DNA of 64,000 bases from Lineus longissimus (GCF_910592395.1 NC_088309.1:26974599-27038598); one strand, 5' to 3'; positions 11,158 to 23,505 are shown, numbered from the stretch's first letter. The notes: a model not told the origin generated them from the sequence alone. Numbers and translations are program-made.

Positions 11158-11398
11158 AAAAGGTTAGAGAAACCGTTAAGACTTATAAGGGATAGTGTAT
11201 GGATGAGTAATTAACATTCTGCGGGAGGTTTCTGGTCATCAACTTCTTCAGGGAAGAGTGCGACTTGTTGTTACCATTTTGGAACGAGTCACTTCATTCA
11301 CTATAGAATGAAAAACAACTTAACCTCGATACATCTCCAGCCGAAAACGAGACAAGTGAGGTATCAATTTTGTTACAGTACCTGACAATACTACTTAC

Positions 11399-11524
11399 CG
11401 GTCTAGGAAGGACGATCTTGAGAGATCGCTTCGATGCCTGGCCACTCAGGCCCGCTATTGTCCTTTCTTTTCCTATGATAGATAACGTGACGACAGCATC
11501 CGTATCGTCAGCCTCCGTGCCCAT
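11399..11524 (-). CDS. Distal candidate first exon of the minus-strand unknown gene
   Basis: ATG at 11524 lies in a strong start context (CAAAATGG). The exon encodes 42 residues beginning MGTEADDTDAVVTLSIIGKE and ending LKIVLPRP at a consensus donor (CCG/GTAAGT). It ends in phase 0, so it can join exon 4575-4629 or an acceptor inside 7409-7591. Thr/Ser and basic residues dominate the second half. No domain is recognised. It could belong to a separate small gene, but no other in-frame partner is visible downstream on this strand. Confidence 0.6.
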
Positions 11525-14020
11525 TTTGAATTCTCGTCACCAGTAAAAGTGGTAAAAGCTGCAGCCACTGGTAGTTTCAACTCAGGTATTGTGATTGATA
11601 CAGACTGCTCCTGGTGACAAGGTCTATACCATTTCTCTCTTTTGCCTTTTCATGCCAAAGTACTTTCCTATTTCTGAGTCTGTTAACAGTTCAACCGATA
11701 AAGGTATTTACATGGACAATAAATTAATGTTGTTGATAATGGACATGATTTCCGCCAGGATCCATGATATCGTCAACATGGTCTGTCCACTTCACACCTG
11801 TTTCTACAGCTGCAGTGGTTACTTTATATCGTCAATTATTAGATGTAATATATTCAAGATATTGCATTACGCTCAAGCTCGTGATGCAAAAGAATGCAGA
11901 TACTGCCTTAAAGAAGATCCATTGATATAAATTCACGTTTTGCTAAAAACAATTCCTGTTGCTAGTGGTATCCTCAACGAGCGAATCAGACTGTTAACGA
12001 GAGTAAAACTCTCGCCGATTTAAAACTTCAAATGGCTAATTGCATGACCTTTCTCAAAAATTCAATTTAACTGTCCATGTAATTGAAAGTTTACACGCTT
12101 CCATCTTATCTAATATTTATAGCCAATCAACCACATTCAAGTGAATCCTTCGTTCTTAACACGCAAATGCTGTCAAACGCTTGCTTACACGGTTGATGAA
12201 GTCTAGTAATGGTACAGTCTGAGTATTTGACTATAACAGTTGGCAGTAAAAGGATATCATGATATACACAGAATGAACGTCTCGCAGTCATATTTTCATA
12301 CCATACACAAAATGAATCAATGTATACTTATTACATGTGTCATTGTGTGGCATCATTAGCATTCTAAACAGCAATCACATTAGTAATGGTCTGACCAATG
12401 CTTGGACAGTTGTAGATTGATTCGATTTGTGATAGATGTGTAATTTACTTGTTATGAATACTGTAACCCACGTTCGAGTCTATGTTTGACCGAAGTTATC
12501 AGGGACTTGTTACCAGTATCATTATCTATGAATTCTCAGCTGGTTACGTGGTGTGGATAAATATCTCTGGTGACATCATGATTGAACAATATACGTCAGG
12601 TTGTCCAAAATAAACCATGTAACATCCGCCGGAGGCGGTGTCAGGAAAACATGCAATTTCACTGGACGCGGTGACAGCAGTATTTGCAATCAATTATCAA
12701 ATGACGAAACGAACGGTTTTTGCTCTGATATGGGATGACACAACATTAAAATAATCCGCACGAGCAGGAATCGATTAAAGGAGTCTAGTAATGTATTTGC
12801 TCTAATCCATCGGGAGGATTCGGGATGCCGTCGAAAGCACAAAAGATAGCAATGCCACGAGTCGACTTGTTTTCCATTTCTTTTCGAAAGACGTTTCCAA
12901 AGGTCTCCAAACAAGATGTAACACGTCAATTTCCCTTTTGTATCAGTAAAATGATATTCTTTAATTCCAAGATGATACGTGAATAACACACGAGCTCACA
13001 TTCTCGATAGGAAACGTGAGATCGAGAATATAATGAAGAATGCATTACAATTTAAGGATTGCCTCTGCGCTCTATAACCTAACGAATTCGCTCTTGGCTA
13101 TGGCTACATGAACCAAGCGAGTATGACATGTCACTTGTAATCCTATAAGGCGCCACATCGCCGAGTAATTTCACACATGAAATCATCTTAGAATGCAATT
13201 TGAAAGAAAACAAATACACTTGCACAGAACAAAGATTATTTTTAAAATAGGTTTTTGTGACGACTTGCACATCCCGCTGACTGGTTGTGTGGTACGTTCA
13301 GAGGTTGGCCTGGTGTGTGGGAAACAGAAAGTCCAGAAACTCCGGCTTTACATCATGATTAGGTGTCATGTCGAGACAGTGAATGCGGTCACCGCAGAGA
13401 TGAATACCTTTTGGATTGTTAGCTACGCAACCAGCCTGTCCCTTTTTGGCTCACTTTAATTTTCTTTCGTATGACACTGAAAAAAGAACTTGAAGACGAA
13501 AACTGATAGAAAAAAACGACCCACTCTGCACTGATTATTGTCAAACATCTTAATATGTTTATTGCCTTTCTTCAATGTTCTTGATTTGTTGCACGCGACC
13601 CCACGTTCTGTCCCGAGCAAGGGGCAAGCTTTAACCCACAAGACTGACAGACCCACGTTTTCTGGGTTCCGCGTTGCACCTATTTCTTCATTGGAATCAC
13701 TATCGACAAACTCACCCTTCTCTCTGGCTAACTGACCGCAGTTTAGTTAACCTTAAGAACACTTCGTGGCATTCCCAACGCTGCGTAAGTAACAGAGGCA
13801 TAATCATGGAACCAACAACGCGACCTCGAAGCAAAGTTGTCGAATTAACGTTTAGGGCCGAGGGCGGGTCGTTACGTGATCTGAGCCTTACCATGTGTTA
13901 ATTGCATCTTGAACACCAACATTTTGAATGTGATGATAATTAGTGATATGAATACGGGGACGACGTGTACAAGCAATTAATGGATCGGGAAACAACACAA
14001 ACATTGTACTTATGTTGGGG

Positions 14021-14095
14021 TGTACAGTTGTGTCCATAAAATAGATACGGTTTCGATTACCGGACGCGGCAAAGAAAGGCTAATACGTACTGTGC
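14021..14095 (+). repeat. Dispersed repeat, copy 1 (inverted relative to 18224-18306)
   Basis: Contains GTTGTGTCCATAAA, then GATTACCGGACGCGGCAAAG followed by AAA. The reverse complement of 18224-18306 contains the same blocks in the same order with scattered differences. In one frame both give a similar short peptide (SCVHK, then ITGRGKE), which may be residue of a transposon reading frame. Confidence 0.65.
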
Positions 14096-14830
14096 TTTCA
14101 TTATCAGCCATTAGTTTATCGACAGCTAGGCCTGACACTCAATCAACAAGTTTACGTTTAATAGGATCACCGATTACCATTGACGAACGCTACATGAGTT
14201 TGATTTAGGCTCTGTTGGCCTTTTTATCCACACCACGTCTTTGTAGCCCAGACGATATCCAAAGCTTCTTAACTGTTTTATAGTCCAGTTGTAAACAATA
14301 TTTACCGTTATTACTGAGGTTAAAACACTAAAAATGCTTGGCTTTATCCAAAAATATGTGTGTAAGCAGGATTAATATAAACCATTTTTCTAATGCCTAC
14401 ATAGCTTTTTTATCATAACGATTTTATATGCTATGTAAACTATCGTATAGCATCGCAGGGGAAAACGAATGTGGGCCTGAATAAACATTTAAAATGAACG
14501 AATCAGAATTCTGATATTGATGAATGGTTACCAAGGTTACCAGAGATATAAACATCAGTATCGGAATCTGGGAATAAAGGCAACATTGGCTAAAGGTTGA
14601 TCGCAAGGTAGGTGTGTGTATAGATCATTATTTACAATTTTCTTAGAGGCACCAAAGTCTGGGCAAACAAATTGATATCGGTACACGGATTATTCAGTAA
14701 GCCCTGGAGTATTGTAGAGTTGATGTCAAGATGTCAGTGTAGATACTTAGTTACCGTTTACCTAGATAGATGAATGGACGTATATGCTGTAAGGGATATT
14801 GATTCAGATCAAGATCTCGATATTGTGACT

Positions 14831-14891
14831 CCTGGTCATGGTTGTTAGAAAGCATGTAAGCTCGAAACATGCTTTTTAACAACCTTGTCCC
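14831..14891. mobile_element. Palindromic MITE, short copy 2
   Basis: CCTGG, then GTTGTTAGAAAGCATGTAAG followed by CTC, pairs with GAAACATGCTTTTTAACAAC followed by CTTGTCCC. The terminal sequence matches the end of the palindrome at 6683-6818 (GTTGTTAGAAAGCATGTTAG then CTC), so this looks like an internally deleted member of the same family. Confidence 0.65.
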
Positions 14892-15173
14892 GACATTCGC
14901 CACATATCGGAATAGTCATGTACTTGCCACCTATATATCCTGTTGTCTCCGTAGCTTTATAATTACCATCATGTATGAATGCACACTTGTTGATATACAC
15001 AGGGTAAATGCATAGGCTGTATTGTGAAATGACAATTTGAAGAGTCCTGTTTTGTCAAAACATATCAGGGAAGACATTCCTCTCTTCCAAGCAGCTAGTC
15101 TATACTAACATGCTTACAAAAAATACTCTCGTTCATTTCTCAGTCTGAGCTTGCTTCCCTCATTTCACCGCAG

Positions 15174-15221
15174 TACGTGTCTCCTGATCTGTTGGTTTCA
15201 GAAACTCTCCTCTATTACAAC
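15174..15221 (+). other. Probable 5' UTR part of the first coding exon, IQ-motif gene
   Basis: A pyrimidine-rich acceptor (CTTCCCTCATTTCACCGCAG) ends at 15173, suggesting that an upstream non-coding exon splices here. The frame is open back to 15177, but the first ATG in this frame is at 15222. Confidence 0.45.
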
Positions 15222-15629
15222 ATGCCTACCTCATCACATTACCCACCAGCAGTGAAGAACCCAATGAGCAAATACATCCCAGCAGAAAATAAAGATCCCG
15301 AGAGCGAATATGATGCCAAGTTCAAGGAATACCGCGTGCGAGGACTGGCGGTACAGAAGATGATCAAAGGATGGAAGGTCAGACAAGGTGACCTCGGGAA
15401 AGAGAAAGGGAAGGATGTGAACACGGGAAAGGAAACATTGACATTTATGCAAAAGGCCGAGTTGGAGGATCAGTTCAAGCAAATACTTGAAAAGACCAAG
15501 GAAGATGGAAAGGCAGCTGAGAGGCCCGCTTCTGCAAGAACCAATATGCCTATGCAAGGGAAATCGAAAGAGAATGGAAAGATGAAGAGACCTGCTCCTG
15601 GAAAGGCCAATATGCAAGGGAAATCGAAG
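15222..15629 (+). CDS. IQ-motif gene, coding exon 1 (residues 1-136)
   Basis: ATG at 15222 (ACAACATGC) opens MPTSSHYPPAVKNPMSKYIP. Residues 30-60 are charged and contain the IQ-like VQKMIKGWKVR (44-54). After it comes a Lys/Glu-rich likely helical stretch (EDQFKQILEKTKEDGKAAE) and low-complexity KGKSK/PAPGK repeats. The exon ends in phase 0 at AAG/GTACCT. Reading through would give only four more residues before TAA. Confidence 0.85.
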
Positions 15630-18223
15630 GTACCTTTAGTACAGTAATGATTTTTGTTGAAGTGATTCGTGTAAGCCTTGATTTGATGACCGGAGGGTCA
15701 AATCCCTGGCAGTTTCAAAAGTCACTTCCTCGGCAAAAAGCTAATGAGTTCGAACTGTAATATGAATTAAATTTGCCGTTACAATTTAAATGTTATCCAA
15801 TTCAAGTTCGGCAATGCGTTAAACATTTGCACGCTACGTTTATTGTGATGGTAAGGGATCAAATGAAACAGTTCTTGAGTGAATATCACACAGCCAGTGT
15901 AAACGTTAGTCGCGTTCAAGACTGAGCAAACCGAGTGCAGATGAGGTGTTTTGGCCTCTCCGAGCAAACGCAGTGAAGATGAGTTTCTTGGCTTCTCTGT
16001 GAAAGGATATATTGATACATGTAAGTAGGTGACAGTGGGAAAGTAAAAGAGTTATCGTTTGTATGCTGGTCTTTCTGCTGAGGTAATGAATAGTATAATT
16101 CTTCGTCATAACACTAGTGATTCTACCATCTTATTGCATGTGATGTGTTTGCGGAGTTGCCCTTCCAGGCTAAAGTCTCCATTATGTAGCTCCCTCTGCC
16201 ATTATATCATTTTCATAAGGTACATTTTACATTATCGTTAAATCCCAACTATCGCTCCCGTGAAAGTAAGTTTCTTTCTTATCGGAAGACTAGTAACTAA
16301 GTGAAATATAGGGCGCTGTGGGGAATTGAAAGCAATCATTGGAAAATTTCGATGTCCGCTTTTCAAAAATGAATATGACCAACCTAATTATAATCCAGAA
16401 TTTAAATAGATTCATCCCACCCATTCACAGCTTGAGGCTTAATTGCTCCTAGTCGACATCACAATTTGATGCCATTGATATCGATTCCATGGAGGCTTTC
16501 TCATAACAAGATGTTCCCTTCATGGTACCAGCACAAGAGAAATGTTTTCATTGCCTGTCGGAGCATTCAATGTAACCATTTGATCTTTTATATCATGAGT
16601 TGCTCTGAGGCCTTCTGGGAAAACATATCGTATAAGGCGATATTGCGTTTAGACGTCTGATCGCAGGAAACCCAAAATAACACAAAATCTCCATTATAGC
16701 TGTAAGTTAGAATAATCGCAGCAGAGCAATTCAATGAATAAGTTTAGAAGAAAAAAAGAGGTAGTGAGCTTTGACTCTTTTGTTGGTATCACGCTATTAT
16801 ATCGCTAATAGAAATAATGTTCCAAAGGTAAATGGCTTCATTGGAATATCTTACATTAAGATAATATGACAGCAAGATAAAGGACCTCTTTTCACAAGAT
16901 ATCAACTCGGCTATAGAATCACTACAATATTCTCAGGTCATTCTTCATACGATTTGATCGTGCATGGCGACGAGTAAAGGCTGGCGTAGGCCTACCTACT
17001 TCGCGTAGGCTTAGTGTTGGCTAGATTGAAGACCTGACCAGTGGGATTATACCTGACGTGAATGACATGCCATTCAAGGTGTAACCACGGACACCAGAGA
17101 AGACTGTCACCAATCTTCATTTAATCAGGCCTCAGGTGGATCTTGTGTCTTCTCCAGGAAGAAAATTACATGTGTTAGATTTGCAGAAACACTCTAATTA
17201 ATTAGTGGGATCGATTTTATTGAAATTCTTGAGTGGTCCTTGACATTGATATTGTCATTGTCAGCACTCTGTGATCTCCGATTTCTAGTATTTCAAACTT
17301 AACTTCACTGGTGAGGATTTCCCTTCGTTCATGATGACTCTCGATAAGAAACGAAAGAGCACCAGACCCTTAGGGGCCCTGCGGTGTATGCCAAAGGTGG
17401 ATGCAAACCTTAGGCGTAAGGTGATGCAGCGACAGCAGCGACCATCCACCGCCATGTCAATGAAGGTTGGTAGTTTCAGGTCTTGAGTTGTCCACTGTGT
17501 CCTACGACCCTGAGATTCCTTGGGCTTGTACCGTCCACTGTGTCACTCTCCCAGATTCCTTTGGATTTAGAATCGTCTTATTTTGTCCGAAATTTATTGG
17601 GAGGGGACAACGAAACCCATGATGCTTTAAAGTCAGCTTACAATACTTTGTTTCGACTGGTTGTATCAACGTCACATGTACATCTTCTTTTGCATAAACC
17701 AAAAACGTACGTACAAGAAAACCTGCCTTATTTCTACTGAACAAATGTTTGTGTGAAATGCATATCATTTGTTGGGGGTAAGGTGTACTTCTTGGATATG
17801 TCTATAATGTATGGCTCGTGCCACTACTAATGGAAGATCTGTCATTACACCTATTTGTCCGTTGAGTTGCATGGCGACTTGGCAATGACTTACGGCTGTT
17901 TTTAGCCTTATCTGTTGATTTATCTGTTGTTTTAATATTCCTTTAACCATTCAAATTGTTTTATGGAAGAGAAGTCGCCTGGTTTACTCAATAGTTCCCA
18001 ATGATCATACGATTAATGACTTACATGTACATTACCATCACGATCACATCAGCGTGCCAAATTTATGGTCGATACCTTTCCAATAGATTACCTGTCCCTG
18101 ACATTATTCGCAGTTTTGACCTACAATTTGTTCCACGGTTTTGAGGCCAAGCCACGATCAGCGTACCACAATCAAACGCTGTCACAAAATGGGAATTGTA
18201 ACGGAATCAAGTGGTGAGATAAG

Positions 18224-18306
18224 ATAGTACAGCTTTCGGTACTGGCATTTCTTTGCCGCGTCCGGTAATCGGAACCATACATAATTTATGGACACAACTA
18301 AAACAC
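18224..18306 (-). repeat. Dispersed repeat, copy 2 (inverted relative to 14021-14095)
   Basis: Read on the minus strand it carries GTTGTGTCCATAAA and GATTACCGGACGCGGCAAAG in the same order as the copy 4.2 kb upstream. It lies inside the first intron of the IQ-motif gene. Confidence 0.65.
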
Positions 18307-20335
18307 CAATTCTTGAAGGGTTCTGTTGTTGATGATGTTTCCTTATTATTTACTGGCTTGTCCCGACTATTACACATATACATGTACATGTACATGCGAT
18401 TATATCCCTAAATCAACAGCAGGAATCTTAAAGCGAGGTCAATTACAATGCACGAGTTGCTGTATGTACAATGAAAAAATTGATCAATAAGATTGCACGA
18501 TTTCTATTATTTTGTCATAAAAGGATTGCATATTTATAGCAATGTACTCTATGATATCGTTCGAGGTAATATTATACTGAGTACTCCGAATATTGGGAGA
18601 CAAGAATAGTAATTACAGACGCCAATCGCTGGTCAGTTCCTTTCCCTGGTAACCGGGTATTTTAGTAAACCGCCTCGTTATTTCAGACACTTACGTATGA
18701 TGCAATCGTTGATCATCTTAACAGAATAATATATTGAGTTGGTTGGTTTATTATTTTCAATGAACTGACAGATATGCGGGCAATATCAATATACATTAAA
18801 AATTTATGTCTACTTATTGAAGTTAAAGCACGTAGGCTTTGAAAGGAGATAATCCAAAATATTTGATATTACATTCATTACCGTCTGTAATACAATAATC
18901 TAATAATCACCAGTATAGTATGTCTTATACATTAACAACGTTAGAGTTTCGAGATTTTGACCAGAAATACAGTGACCTAACAACGGACACTGGCTCCATT
19001 GGTTTTATATATGGCCTGTCATGGTCATTATGGTCGGCAAGTTTACCAAAGGAAAAACTAAGTTATCGAAATGATCTTCTTCTCATGGTTATTTGAACGG
19101 TCTATAATATTATCTGTCCACGTTGTACTGTCAAACGTGCATGATATTATCAACCAGATCTATAATTGTTAATCTTATGGCGTGTCACTGGTTTTTAGGC
19201 CTTAGCGACAACCTAGCTTATGAATTCCTATGATTTCTTGTGCAGAAGATAATAATAAAGGACTCCTTTCAGTTGTTAGGAAAGTGCACAGCGGGATGCT
19301 CTCTATAATCGCATGATCCACTTTCACATATTTTTAAGTACTAAACAATATTTGAGTCGTATGTGTGGCATGTGGTCTTTTAGCGCTTGGCACACACACA
19401 AACGCTTATTGATGATTAACTCTCCGATTCTTATATAAGCCAGCCTACATTAAAATCAGATGTAAGAATGGCAAATAAGAAAGATACTGGGGTCGAACCA
19501 ATGACCAATGACGAGTGACGGATCGAGGCCGTACAATCCTTGAAAACAGTCGGTTTTGGTATTTATACCAGGAGAAATGTTCAATAATTTTCACAGGATT
19601 GGTCGGCACTGATATTTGTTTTTCTACCCAAGAATAAGTCGAGAAGAATACAAAATATATAGCAAATAACGCTAACGTGTTTACATTTTCTTGACGTATT
19701 TCCTTAGACATTATTCCGCCTTGTGGCCAAATATTGTTTCAGTCGACACATGGTATGATCTAAATAGGCGTATGTTTTTTTGCTGTGGACCAAAGGTTGC
19801 TCAAAATACTTCGAATAATTCGTTAACTGCTGATCAATGTTTTAATTTCGACATAACTACACCGTTAACTCGTTAACCTAAGTACGTGTAAGGGTGTGAT
19901 TCGAAGATGGGTTATCAAACCACCTGATGCTGTGGATTTGTAACATGGCGATACTGGTGATTTTATTATCAAATTTCCGCATATCTAAACCTGGGAGGGA
20001 GAAACCAACCACTAAGTAAATGATTCAACCAATTACTCGTTTAAGCTCTTAATCATGGTACTGACCAACTTCCTCATCATGAATGAACCTTCTAAGTATC
20101 TAGCAAATCATACAACGCTCGCTCCTATCTTTTCGATGAACCAATTTGAAGACTTCATAAATAAATCTAATCGCTTCAAGCATTTGCAATTGACTGGCAT
20201 GTTCGATCGAAACGAATGTAGCGAGATGAACATGGTTGTGACACGTGTCGCTTGAAGTTTCGTTTCTCCCAACCTTCAGAGAATGGACAACTAAAGCACT
20301 AGCCCCTAACTCTCCCCGCTACCCTTTCCTTTCAG

Positions 20336-20513
20336 GATTACCTCGACAGCGAGGAGGACAAACAGAAGCGAGTGGATGAGATGCAAGACAGAGTAAACGA
20401 GGCAGTCAGAGATTATATGTCCAACTTGATACAGACAAGAACTCATCCGCCTCCAGTACCACAACAACAAATAATCGTTGCTCAACCTATTACCGTACCA
20501 GTACCAGTAAAAG
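20336..20513 (+). CDS. IQ-motif gene, exon 2 (residues 137-195)
   Basis: The acceptor CCTTTCCTTTCAG precedes DYLDSEEDKQKRVDEMQDRV, an acidic/basic helical segment with coiled-coil-like spacing. A Pro/Gln/Val-rich run follows, ending VPVPVKG, where the last base is the first of the next codon. The donor is AAG/GTAAGC and the exon ends in phase 1. The heptad-like segment is short. Confidence 0.85.
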
Positions 20514-21419
20514 GTAAGCTAAGCTTGGATAGCTGGTTACACTGGGAGAACGGGATGGTACCAACAGTAATATTTGACATTCCTTCCTTCTTATTCTTAC
20601 TCTTAGTTGCTGGAGCTTGTTTAGCAACTTCTCTCTACGTGATGGAAAAGCTCTACTTTTTAGAAACAACAGCCCACTTTGAATGTAGACCCTACCCTGT
20701 TACTCCACAATGCTCACGAGCGACAGTAGAGGCATACCCCTCACTCATGTGACTATTGACCAACGTTGCCATTATTATTTGTTGATATAAAGTATTTGGT
20801 TGAAATATTCTTCACCAAGAATTACCTTTCAAATCAATGTCGAACAGGTTCCACAGCACCTGATCTTCCTTACAGTAAGTGTTGTTGGGAGGTAGATGCC
20901 CTACGAAAATAGCACCATACATGCACACCAGCAAAATGCGCCAACCTTCACCGTACCCTGCTTAGAGCAGTATACACCACATTCACAGAATAGTTTTAGG
21001 AAAACGGGATGGATAGCCACATCGGAGACTCAGGATTGACGAGCGCAAAAACGCGACGCCGACACATGGGCATAAGATGGCATGTCTTTGACGCTGTAGT
21101 TCATCATGCCGATTCATCGACGTTGTTCGTCAGTCCTGAAGTATCTTCCTAGCTTTTCTCAGTGAAGGAAATGACTATTGGACTGATGGCAACGTCGATA
21201 AATCGGCATGCACTTCATCCGTAGACAGGTAGTCGGCACGTTACGGTTTGTGAAGGTTTCCGTGACCGTAGATCTATGGATTGGCTTCCTTGCTCTGGTG
21301 GATGCGTTCAATATTCACTTGATGGTTGATAACAACTGGTTGTTAAGTGTTTTTGTCTACATATAACTACAATACAGAGTGTTGGTTGTCCAGTGTGGAA
21401 ACGATATTGACCAATAATG

Positions 21420-21560
21420 GCTGCTACGTTTAATCAGTGGAAACGAAAGGAATATTATGTTGGGTTCAAGGGTAGGACTGCCAATACCTCGGAGATTTGT
21501 TCCCCTGAAATTCTATCCTCGGACTTTTCAAACTTCTCACCGGCAATGGCGGAATTCTGA
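21420..21560 (+). repeat. Diverged dispersed repeat, copy related to 39300-39420
   Basis: The blocks GCCAATACCTCGGAGATT and CATTCTATC-like AATTCTATCCTCGGAC, followed by TTTTCAAACTTCTCACCGG, recur in order at 39308-39410 with substitutions and a gap of about 20 bp. It lies in an intron of the IQ-motif gene. Its nature is unknown. Confidence 0.4.
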
Positions 21561-21729
21561 TGGACTTTGACCTTTCCGGTGGTGATCATGCTGTTTCAGG
21601 TGTAATGTATTATCATTTTATCATGTTTAACGGAGACACGATCAGCTGTTCCACCAAATTACGCACGGCGCTGAAGGAAACATTAGGGTCTTCTTGTCCA
21701 AAATATCTTATTTCGTTATCATTTTTCAG

Positions 21730-22110
21730 TGCCCGTAGCAGTACCCGCCAGTCCACTCGAAAACTTTGTCTCAACCGGCTTAGAGCTTTTGGAGAAAGAC
21801 ATGACGAGGCCTGCGCCGACCCCAGCTCAATCACTCCGACCAGCATCCCCAGCCAAGTCATTCATCAGAACTCAGACGCCAGCTCCGGCGAGGTCCATAC
21901 CAGAGCCGGAACCACCAATGAGGTTAACCGTCCATGAGACTGTCGCTACGCCACCTCGGCCTGAACCACCGGCCAAGCCCCGTCCACCTTCCCCGGAGAA
22001 GAGGCCGGCCAGTGTGCGACCAGCTTCGGTCAGGGTCAAGGCTTCCAATGTCAAGGTCAATGACGAGGCGGAAGCGGAAGCAGAAGGACAAAAAGCAACA
22101 GTTGCCGGAG
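21730..22110 (+). CDS. IQ-motif gene, exon 3 (residues 196-322)
   Basis: The acceptor ATCATTTTTCAG leads into a Pro/Ala/Ser/Glu-rich low-complexity segment, with repeated PASPxK, PAPAR and RPASVR words and an acidic EAEAEAEG close to the end. The donor is GGAG/GTAAGT and the exon ends in phase 1. The composition indicates a disordered linker. GC content is clearly above that of the flanking introns, which supports coding. Confidence 0.85.
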
Positions 22111-23387
22111 GTAAGTTTTGTAGACCCGCAGTTTTAGATTTTGCAATTCAAAGATGGTGACCCTTTAGCTGAAGCGTTATGAGAGATACTTTGGTGGAAC
22201 AACAAGGTTGAGAGCCCAAAATGAATCCACATTACGTGTTAAAAGCTGCTTGATGCGTATGATACTTACCACCCCGTTATGTTCCCTCGGCCCCATAAAC
22301 TTTGGCCTCCACTTTCGGTGGGGTAGAGAGGGAACACCGTGCGATGTCATGTTGTGGTGCGAGGGCTATAAGGCAGCTAAATCTGGAAAGATAGTGTGCG
22401 CGTGTAATCACGATATATAAAGAGTAGAAGACAGTTATATCTCATGGTGTGTGGTCATCTCGTTGACATTATCTGATGGACACAACCAACCAGCTAAGCA
22501 GAGTTAGGCTCTAAGAATTGATTGCTGTTCCCGGTGATCGCATTTTCACCTTTTCCGAAAACAACATCGACCGAAGATCCCCCAATAACTCAGTGTGATT
22601 TACTGATTTCTTTTACTTCTCCCCGTCGTTGTCTACACTTGTATTGAAGATTTGAACTTCTCTATAAAGACAGTATATTTTGTAGAAAAATGGACACATA
22701 ATTAGCGACATTTGGTACAATCAATGACGTCACTGTATTTGACACCATAGCAATTTGGCAGTCATCTTGAAGTTTAAGGAACCAATTATTTTAAAGCTTT
22801 CCCAGCATGTCCGAGACCAATTACTGTTTAAGTTTAAATAACCAATTTAAATGTGTAGACTGGGTTTGGAACTAATGATCACTAATCCAGTACTGTGCAC
22901 GATAATGTCTTTAAGCTGGGACGCACCGTGGAGAGTGGTTTCCAGCCAAAATAATTAGTGGTGGCCTGTTGTCCCTTTGGATAAGCTGTCGTGCGCACAC
23001 ACTCAATATTTTATTTCATTTTGCCATTTGTTGCTTCAAAATAATTTAAGTAAATACAATATTGTGGATTATTTCTTGTCCGGAGGGAAAGTGGACTTGC
23101 TCGTGTATCAATGCCACTTTCATTGGCGATACTAAGGGCCGAACACAATTCTCCAAAACAAGGCGAGTCCGCTGATTTGGAACAACAGAGACGGATTTCG
23201 TCACATTCCTTGGATTGTTGCGCATGGATTATATTTCAAGTTCTTGAAGCTATTTTCTGATAGGTGTAATATTACATTGAGAATCCAGCCATAGAAGAGC
23301 AACATTTGTCTGTTGGGGATATCAGTATTCAGGATTAGACTGTCTGTGGATTATATAGGTTGATCCTGTCTAGTGTAAGATCTTCAG

Positions 23388-23505
23388 ATGGCGACAGACG
23401 CAGCATGGAAACGTATGCATATACGGAATCGGCCCATCCAGAGGCCCTTGCTTCAGCGGTCCACATATCAGACGGATTATTCTGAATATTTAGAAGAGAA
23501 TGGAG
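23388..23505 (+). CDS. Possible alternative first exon of the IQ-motif gene
   Basis: ATG directly after TCTTCAG opens MATDAAWKRMHIRNRPIQRP and continues LLQRSTYQTDYSEYLEENG to a GAG/GTATTG donor, in phase 1. Exon 4 (27006) also starts in phase 1, so joining gives a 309-residue protein lacking the IQ and Pro-rich parts. It cannot be an internal exon after exon 3, because that frame meets TGA within it. STYQTDY resembles STYRNVEY in exon 7 of the same gene, which argues that it belongs here. The donor is only moderate and the start context is weak at -3. Confidence 0.5.

Larger units (their letters stand above)
3644..11524 (-). other. Gene span: minus-strand gene of unknown function with two candidate first exons
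   Basis: Shared exons 4575-4629 and 3644-3912 can be joined in frame to either of two ATG-bearing exons, 7409-7591 or 11399-11524. The predicted proteins are about 168 residues (proximal start) or 149 residues (distal start). Both first exons end in phase 0, and the first shared exon begins in phase 0. The 7409-7591 exon has no clear acceptor before its ATG, which favours an alternative promoter. An internal acceptor (for example after CTGCAG inside that exon) could instead make it exon 2 of the distal form. The products are small, charged and low in recognisable domains. I do not recognise the family. The 5' end points towards the IQ-motif gene that starts at 15.2 kb, so the two are divergent. 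Confidence 0.6.
11525..15173. other. Intergenic space between the divergent minus gene and the IQ-motif gene
   Basis: I see no convincing coding exon. The open frame at 11595-11930 (111 codons, plus) has no splice-site or composition support. A CpG-rich patch lies at about 13780-13880, with a donor-like GCGTAAGT at about 13785, and might be a promoter with a 5' UTR exon for the plus-strand gene. That is conjecture. Confidence 0.45.

Noticed and set aside
11595-11930. 111-codon plus-strand open frame in the divergent intergenic region
   Set aside because: No family resemblance and poor coding composition. It starts next to the distal first exon only by position.
13674-13901. Overlapping open frames on both strands at 13.7-13.9 kb
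   Set aside because: Both are open because the patch is CpG-rich and poor in stop codons. No domain or splice support on either strand.
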